Shown piece after piece: positions 34,075-46,239 of a stretch of DNA of 64,000 nt. The stretch is from Mytilus californianus (Eukaryota; Mollusca; Bivalvia; Mytilida; Mytilidae), in assembly GCF_021869535.1 (NCBI RefSeq), contig NW_026262593.1, forward strand, positions 69,900,322 to 69,964,321. Direction: 5' to 3'. The position numbers and the translations under genes were made by a program. Numbering within the stretch: position 1 is the stretch's first letter; every line of letters starts with the position of its first letter. The notes under the pieces were generated by a model. That model searched no databases. It was not told the DNA's origin and saw nothing but the letters and a program-made list of their open reading frames with translations.

Positions 34075-34600
34075 TAAGGTGGCTCACCCCAATAAGGACC
34101 CCCGGTAGAATTTTTTTATTTTCACATATTTTGTAGATCTTTTTATGCTGAATACAAAAATGCAAAGAAAAAAGGGGGTCACCAGGCTCGTTTTCCCCTC
34201 AAATGGAAGCGAAATGTGCGATTTTGACCCTATTTTCAAACATTTCCACCCTTTCAACAATAACGGCTACATCAAATTCAAAGATTTTTAGAACCATGTC
34301 AATATGATTATTATGTGAAAAAACATTAAAATTTGAAATGCAAACGTTTTCCCTTGGTTGTTTTAGACCTAAAAGTCCATTTATTTACAGATTTATGTCT
34401 AAATTTTGCATTTTCTAATTTCAGTTTAAGGCTAAAAATATTGGTTAAATCAATTTTTTGTAAAATTTCCCCGGTAGTTTTTTTTTTAAAACGGATATGT
34501 CAAAGCTATGAACTTTTCGAGCATTTTAAGGTAAAATAAAATGGGGGTCACCAGGCTTTTAAAAAAGTTACGGACTTTTGTTTAACCCCTCTACCCCATG
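34075..34600. repeat. Unnamed repeat with duplicated GGGGTCACCAGGCT word
   Basis: 'aagggggtcaccaggct' occurs at about 34171 and 'atgggggtcaccaggct' at about 34542, each followed by T- or A-rich sequence. The block opens with 'aaggtggctcaccccaataa'. Similar openings ('aaggtggctgaggtgtcttc') occur near 51860. No coding sequence is seen. Confidence 0.45.
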
Positions 34601-36430
34601 AGGTCTGATTTCAATGCACTCCAATAATTACTTTGTTGTGAATTCTTTATTGATGGCTTTATTAAAATAATGTTTGCAATTATATCAATTGACGATAGCT
34701 GAATATAAATGTGATTAACATATAACTGTTTGTTATTTAAAAGCGAAATTTTGATTATTTTGGGGAAATACGGTAATTTTGTCTGGCGCGAGTTGTTTCC
34801 CTCTAAATTGGCGCCATAATCGGACAACAGAAATTTCAGGGTCGCCATTGTGGATTAGCATACACCACTGATGAATACGACCATGTACATGAATAACAGA
34901 CAAAGTGGCGAATAGACGACGATGCAGGTAGAGTCATTACATAAGAAAACATAGAATTTAATATTTTAGGCAGCCAAATATTATCAGTATCACGAAAAAT
35001 ACAAAGTAGGGGGTTGTCTCAAAATACTCGCTACTGTAGAAAATCTCTGCGCCTGAAAACTTGCATGGCTAAATTTCTGTTCTATGTATAATCGTTATGG
35101 CTGGTATCTTATTTTTGTGTTTATTTGATTCTTAACAGGCAAGTTGTGAACATGTATAGCCTGTTGGGAAAAATATCGACTGATCGAGGGGATGGACAGG
35201 GTAGGAATGCCCTTTACTGCCAAGCATCACAAATGTCCTTTTTGCGCTACCGTGAGGCTCAAATGAATCTTGATTTTTAATCGTCATTAGTAAAATCTAA
35301 TTTCGTAGCTACGTTAGGGTCAAATAGAGTAAAATATTTATCGTTAACATCTTATGTGGGGTACCTTTATAACTACCCTCGGACAGGGTCCATGATTCCC
35401 ACTCCCTATCCCCAACTCCCATTTCCCTTCTCTTTAAATCTAAAATATTTCCCCCCTACTTCCACGTCCATCCCCCTTGCTCCCAGACAAAAAATTGGCC
35501 AAATATATTTCCCAGAATATTCACCCCCCCTCTTTTCTAATTCTGGTCCTTTCACCCAAAATCATGTTAGCTCGCATTCAAGTTCACCCCCTTTTACATT
35601 CGCACCCCACACATTCGCACCCTGGGTCTCTTTGCACTCTTCCTTTTTTTTAATCGTGTTTTAGTTAGTATAGTTCTATAACATGAAAAAATAAAGATAT
35701 TATGTTTATTTTATTGTTTAAAAATAAAATGACACACACAAGATCAAAGGGCACAGGGTGTTAAAAACAATTATCTGGTCTTTTCTATTTATAATCTTCA
35801 TAAGATTTACTGCTACCCTCAGCTTCTTCCAAACTAGTTACTTTTATTTTCAATCGAGACCAAGCTAACAGACCCAATACCCCCTTTTCCCGCCCCCTGA
35901 CTCCCTCTTCCTGATCCCTCATTCCAATGTTTGTTCCCTTACCCCTGTCCACCCCCTCAAGAGTTTGATTGTTTTATTTGTTTTCTTGTGAATATAAATG
36001 GCCTAATTTGTAAACTTTTACCCCTACAGTACGAGGCAATACATTTTTCTTGATGGATTCGTCTTGATCATAATTTGTTTACAATTACTCCCCCCCCCCC
36101 CCTTCTCTCTCTTTGGTATAAAAAAATTTCTTAAGGTCAAGTATCAGGTTTAAACATACATTGTAGGGCTTATTTAGTTTACCAAATAACACATACATTT
36201 GAGTTGAAACGTTCATTATTGTTTTGTGCTTAGTATTTTTAAATACAAAATTTGTGTATCCCTTATTCCAAACAGGGTACAAGTAACCTCAACATAATTT
36301 GGTTGACCCGAGAAGTCTGTATTCAACATATAAAAACAAAATTATTATTTATAAATAAATAATAAAATTCATTATTGCTGTGCATGTAATTTTAATTTGT
36401 TTGCTCATTATTGATCGCCACAAATCTTCA
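34601..36430. other. Non-coding; pyrimidine-rich tracts
   Basis: Most of 35390-35660 and 35870-35960 is C/T-rich on the plus strand, with repeated CCCC words, and there is a run of about 14 C at 36090-36103. These give a spurious proline- and serine-rich frame at 35356-35664. No gene or mobile element was recognised. Confidence 0.5.
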
Positions 36431-36436
36431 TTTTTT

Positions 36437-37160
36437 AGCTCACCTGGCCCAATGAATTCTAACCAAACTTGGACACAATCATCATAAAGGTATCTAGTTT
36501 AAAAAATGTGTCTGATGACCCTGCCTGCCATTCAACATGACAGACATGGCTAGAAATAGAACATAGGGGTAAAATACATTTTCTGGCTTATATCAATGAA
36601 ACTAAACATTTAGAGCAAATCTAACATGGGATAAAAATGTTCATTAGGTTAAGATCTATCTGCCCCAAAATTTTTAGATGAATCAGACAACGCGCTGTTT
36701 GGGTTGCTACCCCTGAGTTGGTAATTTAAGGAAATTGTGCAGTTTTTGGTTATTATCTCGAATATTATTATAGATAGCGATAAACTGTAAACAGCAATAA
36801 TATTCAGCAAAGTAAGATCTACAAATAAGTCAGCATGACCAAAATTGTCAATTGATTTTTTTTTTGATTTGTTGGTGTATTAACGCCACTTTTAAGTACC
36901 GCTTTTGGGCTATTTCGTGGCGGCCAGTTTTTATTGGTGGAGGAAGCCGGAGTGCCCGGAGAAAACCACCGACCTTCGATAGGAAAACTGACAATCCTAG
37001 TCAATTAAGATTGGAGTCGAGTGCACCCGCACAAGCGGGGTTCGAACTCACAACCTCAGTGTTGACTGGCTAGTGATTACAGTAGTAACTACTTAGACCA
37101 CTCGGCCACTAAGGCCTCAATTGTCAATTGACCCCTTAAGGTAGATTCATTGTATACCGC
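36437..37160 (+). repeat. Family E unit (single copy, interrupted by a SINE)
   Basis: Starts 'tagctcacctggcccaatga' and continues through 'agaacataggggtaaaatac', 'ttttggttattatctcgaat' and 'agcaaagtaagatctacaaa' to 'gaccaaaattgtcaattga'. There the SINE at 36856-37118 is inserted, and the unit resumes 'ttgtcaattgaccccttaag'. This is the same sequence as each roughly 480-bp unit of the array at 59866-61620. Confidence 0.85.
36856..37118 (-). mobile_element. tRNA-derived SINE (Meta-domain type)
   Basis: Read on the minus strand, it begins GAGGCCTTAGTGGCCGAGTGG, a tRNA-like head with an A box TGGCCGAGTGG (37098-37108) and a B box GAGTTCGAACC (37039-37049). This is followed by a central GGTTTTCTCCGGGCACTCC segment with CGGCTTCCTCCACC (36937-36968), resembling the Meta domain of bivalve and other animal SINEs, and an A-rich tail. 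It is flanked by the 13-bp duplication AATTGTCAATTGA (36843-36855 and 37119-37131). The host repeat is continuous across the insertion when compared with 60130-60170. RNA polymerase III would transcribe it; movement depends on a LINE. Confidence 0.88.
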
Positions 37161-37735
37161 CATCTTGGATTGTACAATTGCAGTACACAATCGGTTTAGA
37201 TCTAGTTGAAGTTGCCCAAATCTGCAAATGTGAAGACAGATAGGCAATTTATAGGTTAGACTGTTTATTTGATGAAAGAAAACTTGGTGATTTATTGCAT
37301 TATTCAAAATGTTTAAATAAATTCCAAGTATTTGTGTTTTTTAGAATCATTTTTTCAACTTGGCCATTTAAGGGGAGATAACTTTTTAAGTAAAAAATTT
37401 ATACTGGACAGATAGGGAAATTTTAATTTTTTACTTGTAGCAAGAAAACTAGTTCGGTGACACCATTTTTTCTTTTTATTTTCCTAAAGCATATTATAAA
37501 ACCTATCTTCTCATATTTTATTTCAAAATTCTATCTCATAGATGTGTTTTTTCATGAACAATGAAGAAAATTTGGACAATTTCGTATGACCCGTAGCTTG
37601 AAAAATAGCACGGTGACCCATATTTTTTATTATATTTTTGGAAAAAGCATAGAAAAATCTTTATTTTGGCAAAGTATAAAAAAAATTCTATCAGAGGAAA
37701 TATATACCTATGATCTACCTTAACCCTTACCATGC
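37161..37735 (+). repeat. Family F, copy 1
   Basis: Starts near 'taccgccatcttggattgta', includes 'gcagtacacaatcg', 'ggggagataact', 'acttgtagcaagaaaac', 'aaacctatcttctcatattt' and 'tatttcaaaattctatc', and a diverged G/C-poor end. The same order occurs at 46240-46650. It follows the family E unit directly. No protein. Confidence 0.75.
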
Positions 37736-39185
37736 TGAGCCCGTCATATGACGCGATGACCCAAACCACCGTTATTTGGCTCCAATGGCTCTCCATACTA
37801 TTAGAGGTCAACTTTATGATACTTATACGAAATTGATGCATGTTCCCTCAACCTGAGGCTATCTATTGTCATGTTTCTCATGTTTAAGTTGCATTTTGAG
37901 CTCAAATACGAACTTGGAAAATTGAAATCAGATAAAACTGGTTTTTCTGGAGGGGTGGGTTTCCCTTCTGTGTCTTACACAGGAAGTTAAGAGGCATAAA
38001 ACTTTCAAAAATAGTGTAAACCCGCAGGCATATATCTACTGATCATAATTATTATTGAAATACGCAGAGGAAACGACTACTTCCGGTTTCAGGTCCAGTT
38101 GAAGTCCAAAATCGGAAAAAATCGTGATAATCCGTATTTTTTGTCCAAATGACCTTCTTTAGACTGGTGTTCCCAGATCAGTTTCACTCCAACCTAAGAA
38201 CTGTTGGGTTAAGGAAGCAATACACAGTTAGGAAGAATCTTAAAATTGACACTCATAATTTTTAACCACCCTCTTTTCCTTCCTATCTAATAAATAAAGC
38301 TTACTATTTGTGTTATGCATGAGTATATTTCTGGAAAGAGCATCTTCCATAGATTTCATTTTAAACAGTTAAAAAGGTGAAATATAATCTCTTTTTGGTG
38401 TAACCATGGCAACAATCTGCATTTATTTGATACAAAATATTGCAAAAAGAGGGGGTTAAAATGTCACAAAAGTCTCCAAAATTTGGTCCAAGGGAAAATT
38501 TCAATCAATTAGAGTGATACCTTTCCTGAAACCATAGACATTTATCTATCAAGAGGTCCAAAAAAAATCAGATGCCTTTCTGCTCATTGTTCCATAAAAT
38601 TGAATTGAAAAGATCGAGCGTCAAATCTTTGTTGATAAACACTACAATAATTTCTGGACCTATGGGCGGTACGGATAGGAAAATACGGACTGTCAAACAG
38701 ACAAATGGCCTATAAAACATGCTAAAAACAATCTAAATGTTCATATAAACCCACTTCGAATGCTATATTATTCTTCAACTATCTAAAAATCAATTTTATT
38801 GTACAAAAACTTTCATATTTACCTATACCAGCATCCGTCGGTCTTTGGGGTCAAGAAATAGGACGAAAAATCGTCAAAAACGACGCTTTTTGCACCTGAT
38901 GACCAACTTTGGGGCAAATTACCGCCCACCCACCCCCACCGCCACCCCCACGTCCTCACCCAACCACCCGCCCCGTGATCCCCGACCTAAAATTTAAAGA
39001 AATCAATATGCTTCAGCAGCAGGGTAAAGGTCATTTGCATATAATTTGCATATTTTGGCAAATAAACGAAAATTAGACTTTTTCTGAAAACAATTCAGCA
39101 TGGTAAGTGTTAAGGAGTTATTGCCCTTTAAAGTCAATATTAAACAATTTTGGAAAATTTTTGTTATCTTTTACAAAAATCTTCT
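37736..39185. other. Non-coding; C-rich tract
   Basis: No coding sequence seen. 38920-38985 is an almost pure C/A tract (cccacccacccccaccgcca and similar) that may be a polymorphic simple repeat. Confidence 0.5.
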
Positions 39186-39189
39186 CCTC

Positions 39190-39345
39190 TGTAACTACCG
39201 AGACAAATTTAACTTAACTTGGCCATAATCATCATAAGGGTATCTAGTTTAAAAAATATGTTTGATGACCCTGCCTGCCAACCAACATGGCTGACATGGC
39301 TAAAAATAGAACATAGGGGTAAAATGCAGTTTCTCTGAAACTAAA
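39190..39345 (+). repeat. Family E fragment
   Basis: Contains 'taaggagttattgcccttta' (near 39113), 'gtatctagtttaaaaaatat', 'gtttgatgaccctgcctgcc', 'ggctgacatggctaaaaata' and 'gaacataggggtaaaatgca'. Same family as 36437-37160. Confidence 0.75.
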
Positions 39346-39865
39346 GCAAAAGTATAATGGTTGCATTATTTCATGCATCAATTGTGAACAAAAATATCAG
39401 AATGTAGCTAATGAGATTTATAGATTTTGGAAATCATATGATCATAATACCAAGTGACAGTTGTGGTCAATGCACATGCCTTTCCCTCATCTTTTACCTC
39501 ACCAACCCCTGACCCAAATGGTCACTTAAATTATTTTACATCATTTGGCATTTTTTTGTCCATCCATATGCTTTTCATTTTCTATTTCAAAAGTAATATT
39601 TTCGGGATAAAAGGAGAAATAGAATATATAGTTTTGTTCCATGAAACAGCAACCAAACATAACAATCAAACGAATTATATATTGTCTGGAAAAACTTGTG
39701 TCTCACTAACTGACAACCTCATTACCTATCACAATGATCAAGATTACTGAAATCAGATAAATATGGTTTTGTAAAATTAGATATGCACTCAAATTGATAG
39801 AGATTGCAACAAAGATTTCAACCTCATTTCATGGATCAGTGATCAAGGTTAAAGTTACCTGATTA
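39346..39865. other. Non-coding, nothing recognised
   Basis: A 98-codon frame at 39454-39750 has no recognisable motif and no neighbour support. Composition is similar to the surrounding repeats. Confidence 0.4.
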
Positions 39866-39867
39866 GA

Positions 39868-39965
39868 TATAAGAAGATGTGGTATGAGTGCCAATGAGAC
39901 AACTCTCCATCTAAGTCAAAATTTATAAAAGTAAACCATTATAGTTTGTTTATCAGATACTGTTA
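39868..39965 (+). repeat. Family C fragment
   Basis: 'ataagaagatgtggtatgag' then 'tgccaatgagacaactctcc', the hallmark mussel repeat core. Confidence 0.8.
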
Positions 39966-40224
39966 GCAATAGGTCATTTGTCAATGTCAAGTTTTTGTGT
40001 TTTTGTCTGTTTTTCTAATACTAAAAGAAGTAGATAAACTAAATTTGATGTATGCAATGATTCACAAATGTAAGGAGTACATGTCTGTCTGGCAGTTGTC
40101 ATTGACCACATTTTCATGGTTCATTGGTCAATGGTAAGTCCTCTTTTAATATGCTACATTGTGTAATCAATTAGTCAACTATATTTGGTGTATGGAATGA
40201 TTATTAAATGAATGTATTGAAATA

Positions 40225-40395
40225 TTAAATAAGAAGATGTGGTATGATTGTAAATGAGACAAATCTCCACAAGAGACCAAATGACACAAAAATAAAAAAC
40301 TAAAGGTCACCATATGGGCCATTATGGCCTTCGCCAATGAGTAAAACCTATACTGCATAGTCCAATATGAAAGGCCTCGAAATGACAAATGTAAA
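40225..40395 (+). repeat. Family C copy
   Basis: 'aataagaagatgtggtatga', 'tgagacaaatctccac', 'gagaccaaatgacac' and 'ctaaaggtcaccatatgggc', then 'ggccttcgccaatgag' and 'ctgcatagtc'. Fuller than the 39868 copy. Confidence 0.8.
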
Positions 40396-40555
40396 CAATT
40401 CTAATGAGAAAACTAACAGCCTGATATATGTACAAAATAATGAATGAAAAACAAATATGCCTGTCTTGCAGGGTTTATCTGAACTTAGCCTCATTTTCAT
40501 GGTTTTGTCTGTTTCTTGCATACTATATGTTTCAAAATATTTGGTTTAAGGCATG
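40396..40555. other. Non-coding, nothing recognised
   Basis: Short AT-rich spacer. Confidence 0.4.
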
Positions 40556-40559
40556 ATTG

Positions 40560-40730
40560 TAACAGAGGTGGATTTACGGGGAGGGCCCATGGTGCCCCCC
40601 CCCCTTTTTGTTGGAAAAATTTGGTTGCTTATATAGGGAATCACTGAAGCATGACTGGAGCAGGCCCCTCTTAGGCAGTCAGTGCCCCCTCCCTTTATGA
40701 ACATTTCGGGATCTGCCACTGTGTAAGGCT
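40560..40730. repeat. Family G short element (possible hAT-like MITE)
   Basis: About 160 bp from 'cagaggtggatttacgggga' to 'tcgggatctgccactg'. The ends are imperfectly inverted: CAGAGGTGGAT and, reversed, CAGTGGCAGAT. It includes 'gaatcactgaagcatgactg', a pattern I have seen widely in mussel sequence. Flanking 'tgtaa' on both sides may be a remnant of a target duplication. A frame of 72 codons on the minus strand is spurious. Confidence 0.5.
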
Positions 40731-41270
40731 GGCTTGGTTTAACTGACCTTGGCCTCATTTTCATGATTATTGATTATTGATAATTGATAATATTAATTTT
40801 TTCTGATACTTGTAGTAAAACTTTATCTTTAGGAATATCAACATAAAATCAATCAACCATGATGATTAGTAAAGCAGGTGAGACATTTCAGCTTGTGCAC
40901 TCTTGTTAACACAAAAAATGTGTTGAAAGGTGTGACTACCATACATGCAGATGTATCTAGGAATATGTCTTAATAACTTGAAAAATATGTGATCTATCCT
41001 AATACTTCTTGTTTGTATTGGAACAAGTCCTAATAGTTCACACCTTTTCCTTGGAAGCATTGTTTTTTAAGAAAACTTATTTCCATATTTTGTGTTCACA
41101 GCTATCGCGGTTGAAATTAATATCGTTGTAATCCCAACAATTCTGTCTACTCACCATTTTCAAATTTGGTACATCAAGTTAACTTTGGTCTTTCAGATAT
41201 ATTACAACTGCGATATTTAAGGTCTAAGGTGACCCTCAAATAAAACTTTTCACCATGAAATATTTAAAAA
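40731..41270. other. Non-coding, nothing recognised
   Basis: AT-rich; 'aaggtctaaggtgaccctca' at about 41219 may be a repeat scrap. No gene. Confidence 0.4.
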
Positions 41271-41274
41271 AAAT

Positions 41275-41425
41275 AATAGGAAGATGTGGTATAATTGGCA
41301 ATGATGCAACTCTCCACCAGAGACCAAATTACATAGAAGATAACAACTATAGGTCACCGTACGTACTTTCAGCAATGACCAAAACCCATACCGCGTAGTC
41401 AACTATTAGTATGATAAAAGGACCA
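41275..41425 (+). repeat. Family C copy
   Basis: 'aataggaagatgtggtataa', 'caactctccaccagagacc', 'aactataggtcaccgtacg' and 'caatgaccaaaacccatacc', then 'gcgtagtcaac'. Confidence 0.8.
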
Positions 41426-41750
41426 GAAATGACGTTCTTTTGTATATAGTTGCACACAAAATAACAGTTTAATTTGTTCTTGCTGAACGTTCACTGGCAA
41501 ATATTTCAAGCATAATACGGATGAGAACATATGGATGATAAGTACCATATGAAGATTCTGCAAATTAGGAGGGGCTAGATATATGGACTGCCAAATGAAT
41601 GGACAATCTATGTTGGGTATGGGCAAAATTCCCTCTTTTTACCCTACGAGGCTGCGTATTTATACATCCAGCTGTATGAACTCCCTGTCTAAGCAAAGGT
41701 TATCTGTCGGATTAGGAAAGTCATATTTTTATACCCATGTTAACCCTACG
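41426..41750. other. Non-coding, nothing recognised
   Basis: A 75-codon minus-strand frame at 41399-41626 lacks motifs. Nothing else seen. Confidence 0.4.
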
Positions 41751-41754
41751 ATAT

Positions 41755-41845
41755 AAAAATAAGGAGATGTGGTATGATTGCCAATGAAACAACTATCAAC
41801 CAAAGTTCAAATTTAAAAGTCCAGTTAAAAAAAAAAACATTTTTT
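41755..41845 (+). repeat. Family C fragment, cut by a MITE
   Basis: 'aaaaataaggagatgtggta' then 'tgattgccaatgaaacaact' and 'atcaaccaaagttcaaattt'. The MITE at 41855-42680 is inserted just downstream. Confidence 0.8.
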
Positions 41846-41854
41846 TTTCTTATT

Positions 41855-42680
41855 GGTAGTGGCTATTTTGCCGGCTCTGATTAAAATATCTTAATTCAAG
41901 CCTTCAATTTCTATAGAAATGGCTATTTTACCGGCAACAGCAATACAGTGAATTTGTAACCCATGCTGGAAAAATAGAAAATATGTTATTTTGCTGGAAT
42001 TAGGTAATCGGAAGCCAAGTTAAAAACTATTTTGTTTACACAGTTACACATGCAACTCAAATAAATATCTATTATTCCAAAAGCAAGTTTAATTGAAACA
42101 TTCTTTGATTTTTTTAAGCTATGTGATTGACTTTGTTATATTGTATAATGTTTATGATGCAATGAGATTTTAAAATTTTTATTTTTTTATAACACGTAGT
42201 TAAAAAATCTGAAATTTTATTCTTATGCATATATGTATCATTAGACTGTCACTTACTGATTTTAGAAATAATTTCAACTACATGTTTAGATATGATTTCA
42301 TTGCAACAAATGGATGCTCAATATTTTTATTTTGTTTTTTTTCTTGTTATAAAATCTTAATAGTTATTTATACTTTGACTGATAAATGTTACGTTCTCAA
42401 ACGATTATACACGTGTCTCAAATATTGTTAGCAGTTTTCTTATATTAATAACTACTGATAAATCAGTAATTATTTTATTTTATGTTGACAGTGCACATAA
42501 TTTTTCATAGTACTTTCAAAAGTAAATAAAATATTTAATTTCACTCTTTACAAAGAACCTACAAAATAACAAATTCACTTTTTTGCTGGTGCCGGTAAAT
42601 TAGCCATTTCTATAGAAATAGGCTATTTTGCCGGTTTGAATAAGGATATTCTAATTCGAGCCGGCAAAATAGCCACTGCC
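41855..42680. mobile_element. MITE with about 90-bp terminal inverted repeats, 826 bp
   Basis: The left end starts GGTAGTGGCTATTTTGCCGG. The right end read in reverse starts GGCAGTGGCTATTTTGCCGG. The match continues through CTC, a TTAATTCAA-type segment, and 'tttctatagaaatggcta' with 'tttaccggc', about 90 bp with scattered differences. It is flanked by TTTCTTATT at 41846-41854 and 42681-42689 (9 bp, or 8 bp with one chance T). No transposase: the longest frame (42225-42431) has no motif. The duplication length fits hAT (8) or Mutator-like (9) elements. It is non-autonomous and would rely on a transposase from elsewhere. Confidence 0.88.
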
Positions 42681-42689
42681 TTTCTTATT

Positions 42690-44395
42690 ATCATCATAGA
42701 CCGATAATTACTTTTCTTTGCAGCAGGTGGGTCAAACACATGTCCACACATCATTTAGAAAATTGCCATTCATATTTTTTGCCGCAATGACACACTCCAC
42801 TTTCATTTTTTTTAAATCAAGAACATTCCTTATTCATGTTATTAGCTTCCCTTTAAAAAAACGCATGTCAAAAATTAAGACAGAAGTTAAAGTTTGCCAA
42901 TATCACCGACTAATATAGCGTCCCTGTGTACTGGGCCGAGTTTTAAAATTACAATCCCAACTTTTCCTGAACCTAGTAAGTAGTATAGATTTTGTTTATA
43001 TATAAAGTCTTTAGCTGTTATTGTTTGAAACTGCCCGGTAGACTTACGGGGGTAAACGCTAAATCCCGACTTGGTCAGACCAAATATATTGTGCTTCTCC
43101 GCAAAGCATGCGGTATTGAGGGATAATAGCATAGACCGATATACAATGTAGGTCGGAATTCTAGGTCCAGGTTACTATTGACCAATTTTCATCTACATGA
43201 TCAAAGGTGGAAAACAGCAAATAGTTGAAGTGTCGGGGTTTTTTTCGGCGTAAAACAAATAATCAATTTAGTGAAATATTTTGCTCGAGTTCCGGTAGTC
43301 TATCATAATAACACATTCTTATTCAATTATTTAAATTTTTACGCTGATGTTTCCTCTTTTTTTTTTAATGCGAACTCGGTTGGCATATTAAAAGATAAAA
43401 CAGAAAATAGAAAATTAACAAAATAGCAAAATAAGTAAAAGGAAAATATCATAAATAGAAAACAATGACCCCGAGGTCTTATGTTAAAGGACTAGAGTTC
43501 CGGAATTCATAGAATTATGATACGAGAAAATTTGTTAGATATTTTTGTGCCCATGAGTTGATAAAGTACATAAATCTTTAAATAAAAATGTTAGGTGTGA
43601 CTGTCATGTATTTAGTCTTTGCTTGAAAATTGTCATAGTTCAAAACTATTATCAAAATTTTGCAGTGAGAAAATGTTTCACATACTCCGGAATAAAATCC
43701 TACCAATACTTGGAAATGAAGATATTTCAAGTAAAAAAAGAGATTTATGGCAGTAACAAAATATTATTATACGCTAAACGGATAGCGTGCAGATGAACCC
43801 CCGATGCCTTTATACTATAGCATACTATATGGGTTTTACTTGTTTTTTTAAAGCCGTGCGGTGACATGCAGTTGTTTACATCGCTATCCTTTGTTTACGG
43901 TTCATTGACAAAATATTTTCATATATACATCTAAAAGACATCTTTTAATTCAACCGGTATTTAAATGAAAATAGGATGCGAACGGACCCAAGGATCGAAC
44001 GTGTAGGGTGAGAATGTGTTTTCGGAGCGAACGCACCAGATACCGTCGTACATGTCAATATTTATAATTTCTTTTTTTTAATGTTATGCTCATATCATGT
44101 ATATTTATGTCTTTTTTATGTGAAAAATGAACAAACCACTCTGTATTTCTGACCGTATTTCCTTTTTTGAAGAAAGTTTTGCATCGTTTGTTGACATCGG
44201 GAAAGGGTGCTCTCAGACACGTCCGCGTACCAATGTCGTCAACACTACTTTTGAGAAGACCCCTCAAAGCGATCGTTGTCAAGGCGCTCGTCGTTAGAAA
44301 CATGCGTTAAAAACTGCGCACTGTTAAAGGGCCGAGCCACCTTTATCGACAAAGTGTATACTAAATGCTCTAATTCTATCATTCACAAAAAAAAA
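42690..44395. other. Non-coding, nothing recognised
   Basis: AT-rich intron sequence. An 81-codon minus-strand frame at 42887-43132 was considered and has no recognisable motif. No repeat family was identified with confidence. Confidence 0.45.
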
Positions 44396-44399
44396 AATT

Positions 44400-44815
44400 T
44401 TGTTGGCATATTTGTCAAATAAACTATCAACTACAATTTTTTTCTTTGTAGACGTTTTTGAATGTTTGTATGAATTATTTGATCAGTCGTCGTTGCTTGT
44501 CTGTGATGTAAGTTTACACAGTTTTTGCTGTTGGTTCCCAATTATTGTCACATTGACTTATTTTGTCTGTTTGGGTTGTCTACCCAATGTTGTTATTATA
44601 ACGGAACTTTAAACAACTGTCATACAAGTGGGTAGTTAAAATAGCTATAAAATCAAGTCTTATCCACCAGTTTCTTCGGAAAATGCCAATACCAAGTCAG
44701 AAATATTACAGTTGTTTACCACTCGTTCCGTTTGTTGCTAAAGTCGAACGTTTGATTTTAAATTTTTTATGGCTCCCTCCCATTTGAATATACCTTGAAG
44801 TTCGATATTTTTGTT
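44400..44815 (-). repeat. Family B copy, minus-oriented, full length
   Basis: Reverse complement of family B: 'tcacattgacttattttgtc', 'ctgtcatacaagtgggtagt', 'ataaaatcaagtcttatcca', 'atgccaataccaagtcagaa' and 'gaagttcgatatttttg'. Highly diverged. Confidence 0.65.
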
Positions 44816-45020
44816 AGACATTTTGATTGATTACATCCTCAAATATAATTCTAAGCCTTTTGAGATACTTCTTCCAATGGGTTTATATAGGTTATTTGTA
44901 GAAGTTTGTAAAAGAAGTCCAATTGTCACTTCACAAATTCTACAATCGTCATCAATGACTGGTAAATCATCACGGTGTCTCAACTGTTTGTCAACTAAAG
45001 CGTGACATAATAACTTTTTG
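44815..45020 (-). pseudogene. Unknown coding-like fragment
   Basis: Minus-strand reading: CHALVDKQLRHRDDLP, VIDDDCRICEVTIGLLLQT, then STNNLYKPIGRSISKGLELY and LRM before a stop. The composition is protein-like and the CRIC pair is notable. It has no ATG, is interrupted upstream by a stop near 45027, and abuts a family B repeat. The opposite strand is also open for 64 codons, so chance openness is possible. I do not recognise a family. It may be a decayed transposon gene fragment. Confidence 0.25.
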
Positions 45021-45162
45021 TCATGGTTTTATACATATCCACGTAGTTAATCTGATATTATAACTGATTAATTTATCACTGGATATGGCTTAAGATAAGG
45101 GGATGCATACAGAGATGTATAAAACATTTGTAAATTATTTTGAGGTTAGATTTTTTACATTA

Positions 45163-45850
<688 letters not shown>

Positions 45851-45854
45851 ATAA

Positions 45855-46195
45855 AGTAAAATTACAAAAATACTGAACTCCGAGGAAAATTCAAAAAGGA
45901 AAGTCCCCAATCAAATGGCATAATTAAAAGCCCAAATACATCAAACGAATGGATAACAACTCTCATATTCCTGACTTGGTACAGGCATTTTCTTATGTAG
46001 AAAATGGTGGATTAAACCTGGTTTTAAAGCTAGCAAAACCTCTCACTTGTATGACAGTTGCATCAAATTCCATTATATTGACAACGATGTGTGAACTAAA
46101 CAAACAGACACAATGGGTAAAAATGTCACAAATAAGGGTACAACAGCAACACGAACCCCACCAAAAACTGGGGGTGATCTCAGGTGCTATTATTA
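45855..46195 (+). repeat. Family B copy joined to a family A tail
   Basis: 'aaaatactgaactccgagga', 'catattcctgacttggtaca', 'gattaaacctggttttaaag', 'acctctcacttgtatgacag' and 'attgacaacgatgtgtgaac', then 'agcaacacgaaccccaccaa' and 'aactgggggtgatctcaggt' of family A. Frames of 121 and 134 codons across this block are by-products of the repeat. Confidence 0.8.
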
Positions 46196-46239
46196 TCATT
46201 AGCATATTATTCCTAAATAAAAATTTTAAGACGAACTTC

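Noticed and set aside
35356..35664. 102-codon proline- and serine-rich frame
   Set aside because: Comes from a C/T-rich tract; no signal, domain or neighbour support.
37030..37118. Possible tRNA gene (A and B boxes)
   Set aside because: The tRNA-like head is joined to a SINE body and A-rich tail with a target duplication; the acceptor stem does not close.
42887..43132. 81-codon minus-strand frame as a host exon
   Set aside because: No splice context or recognisable domain; the opening could be chance.
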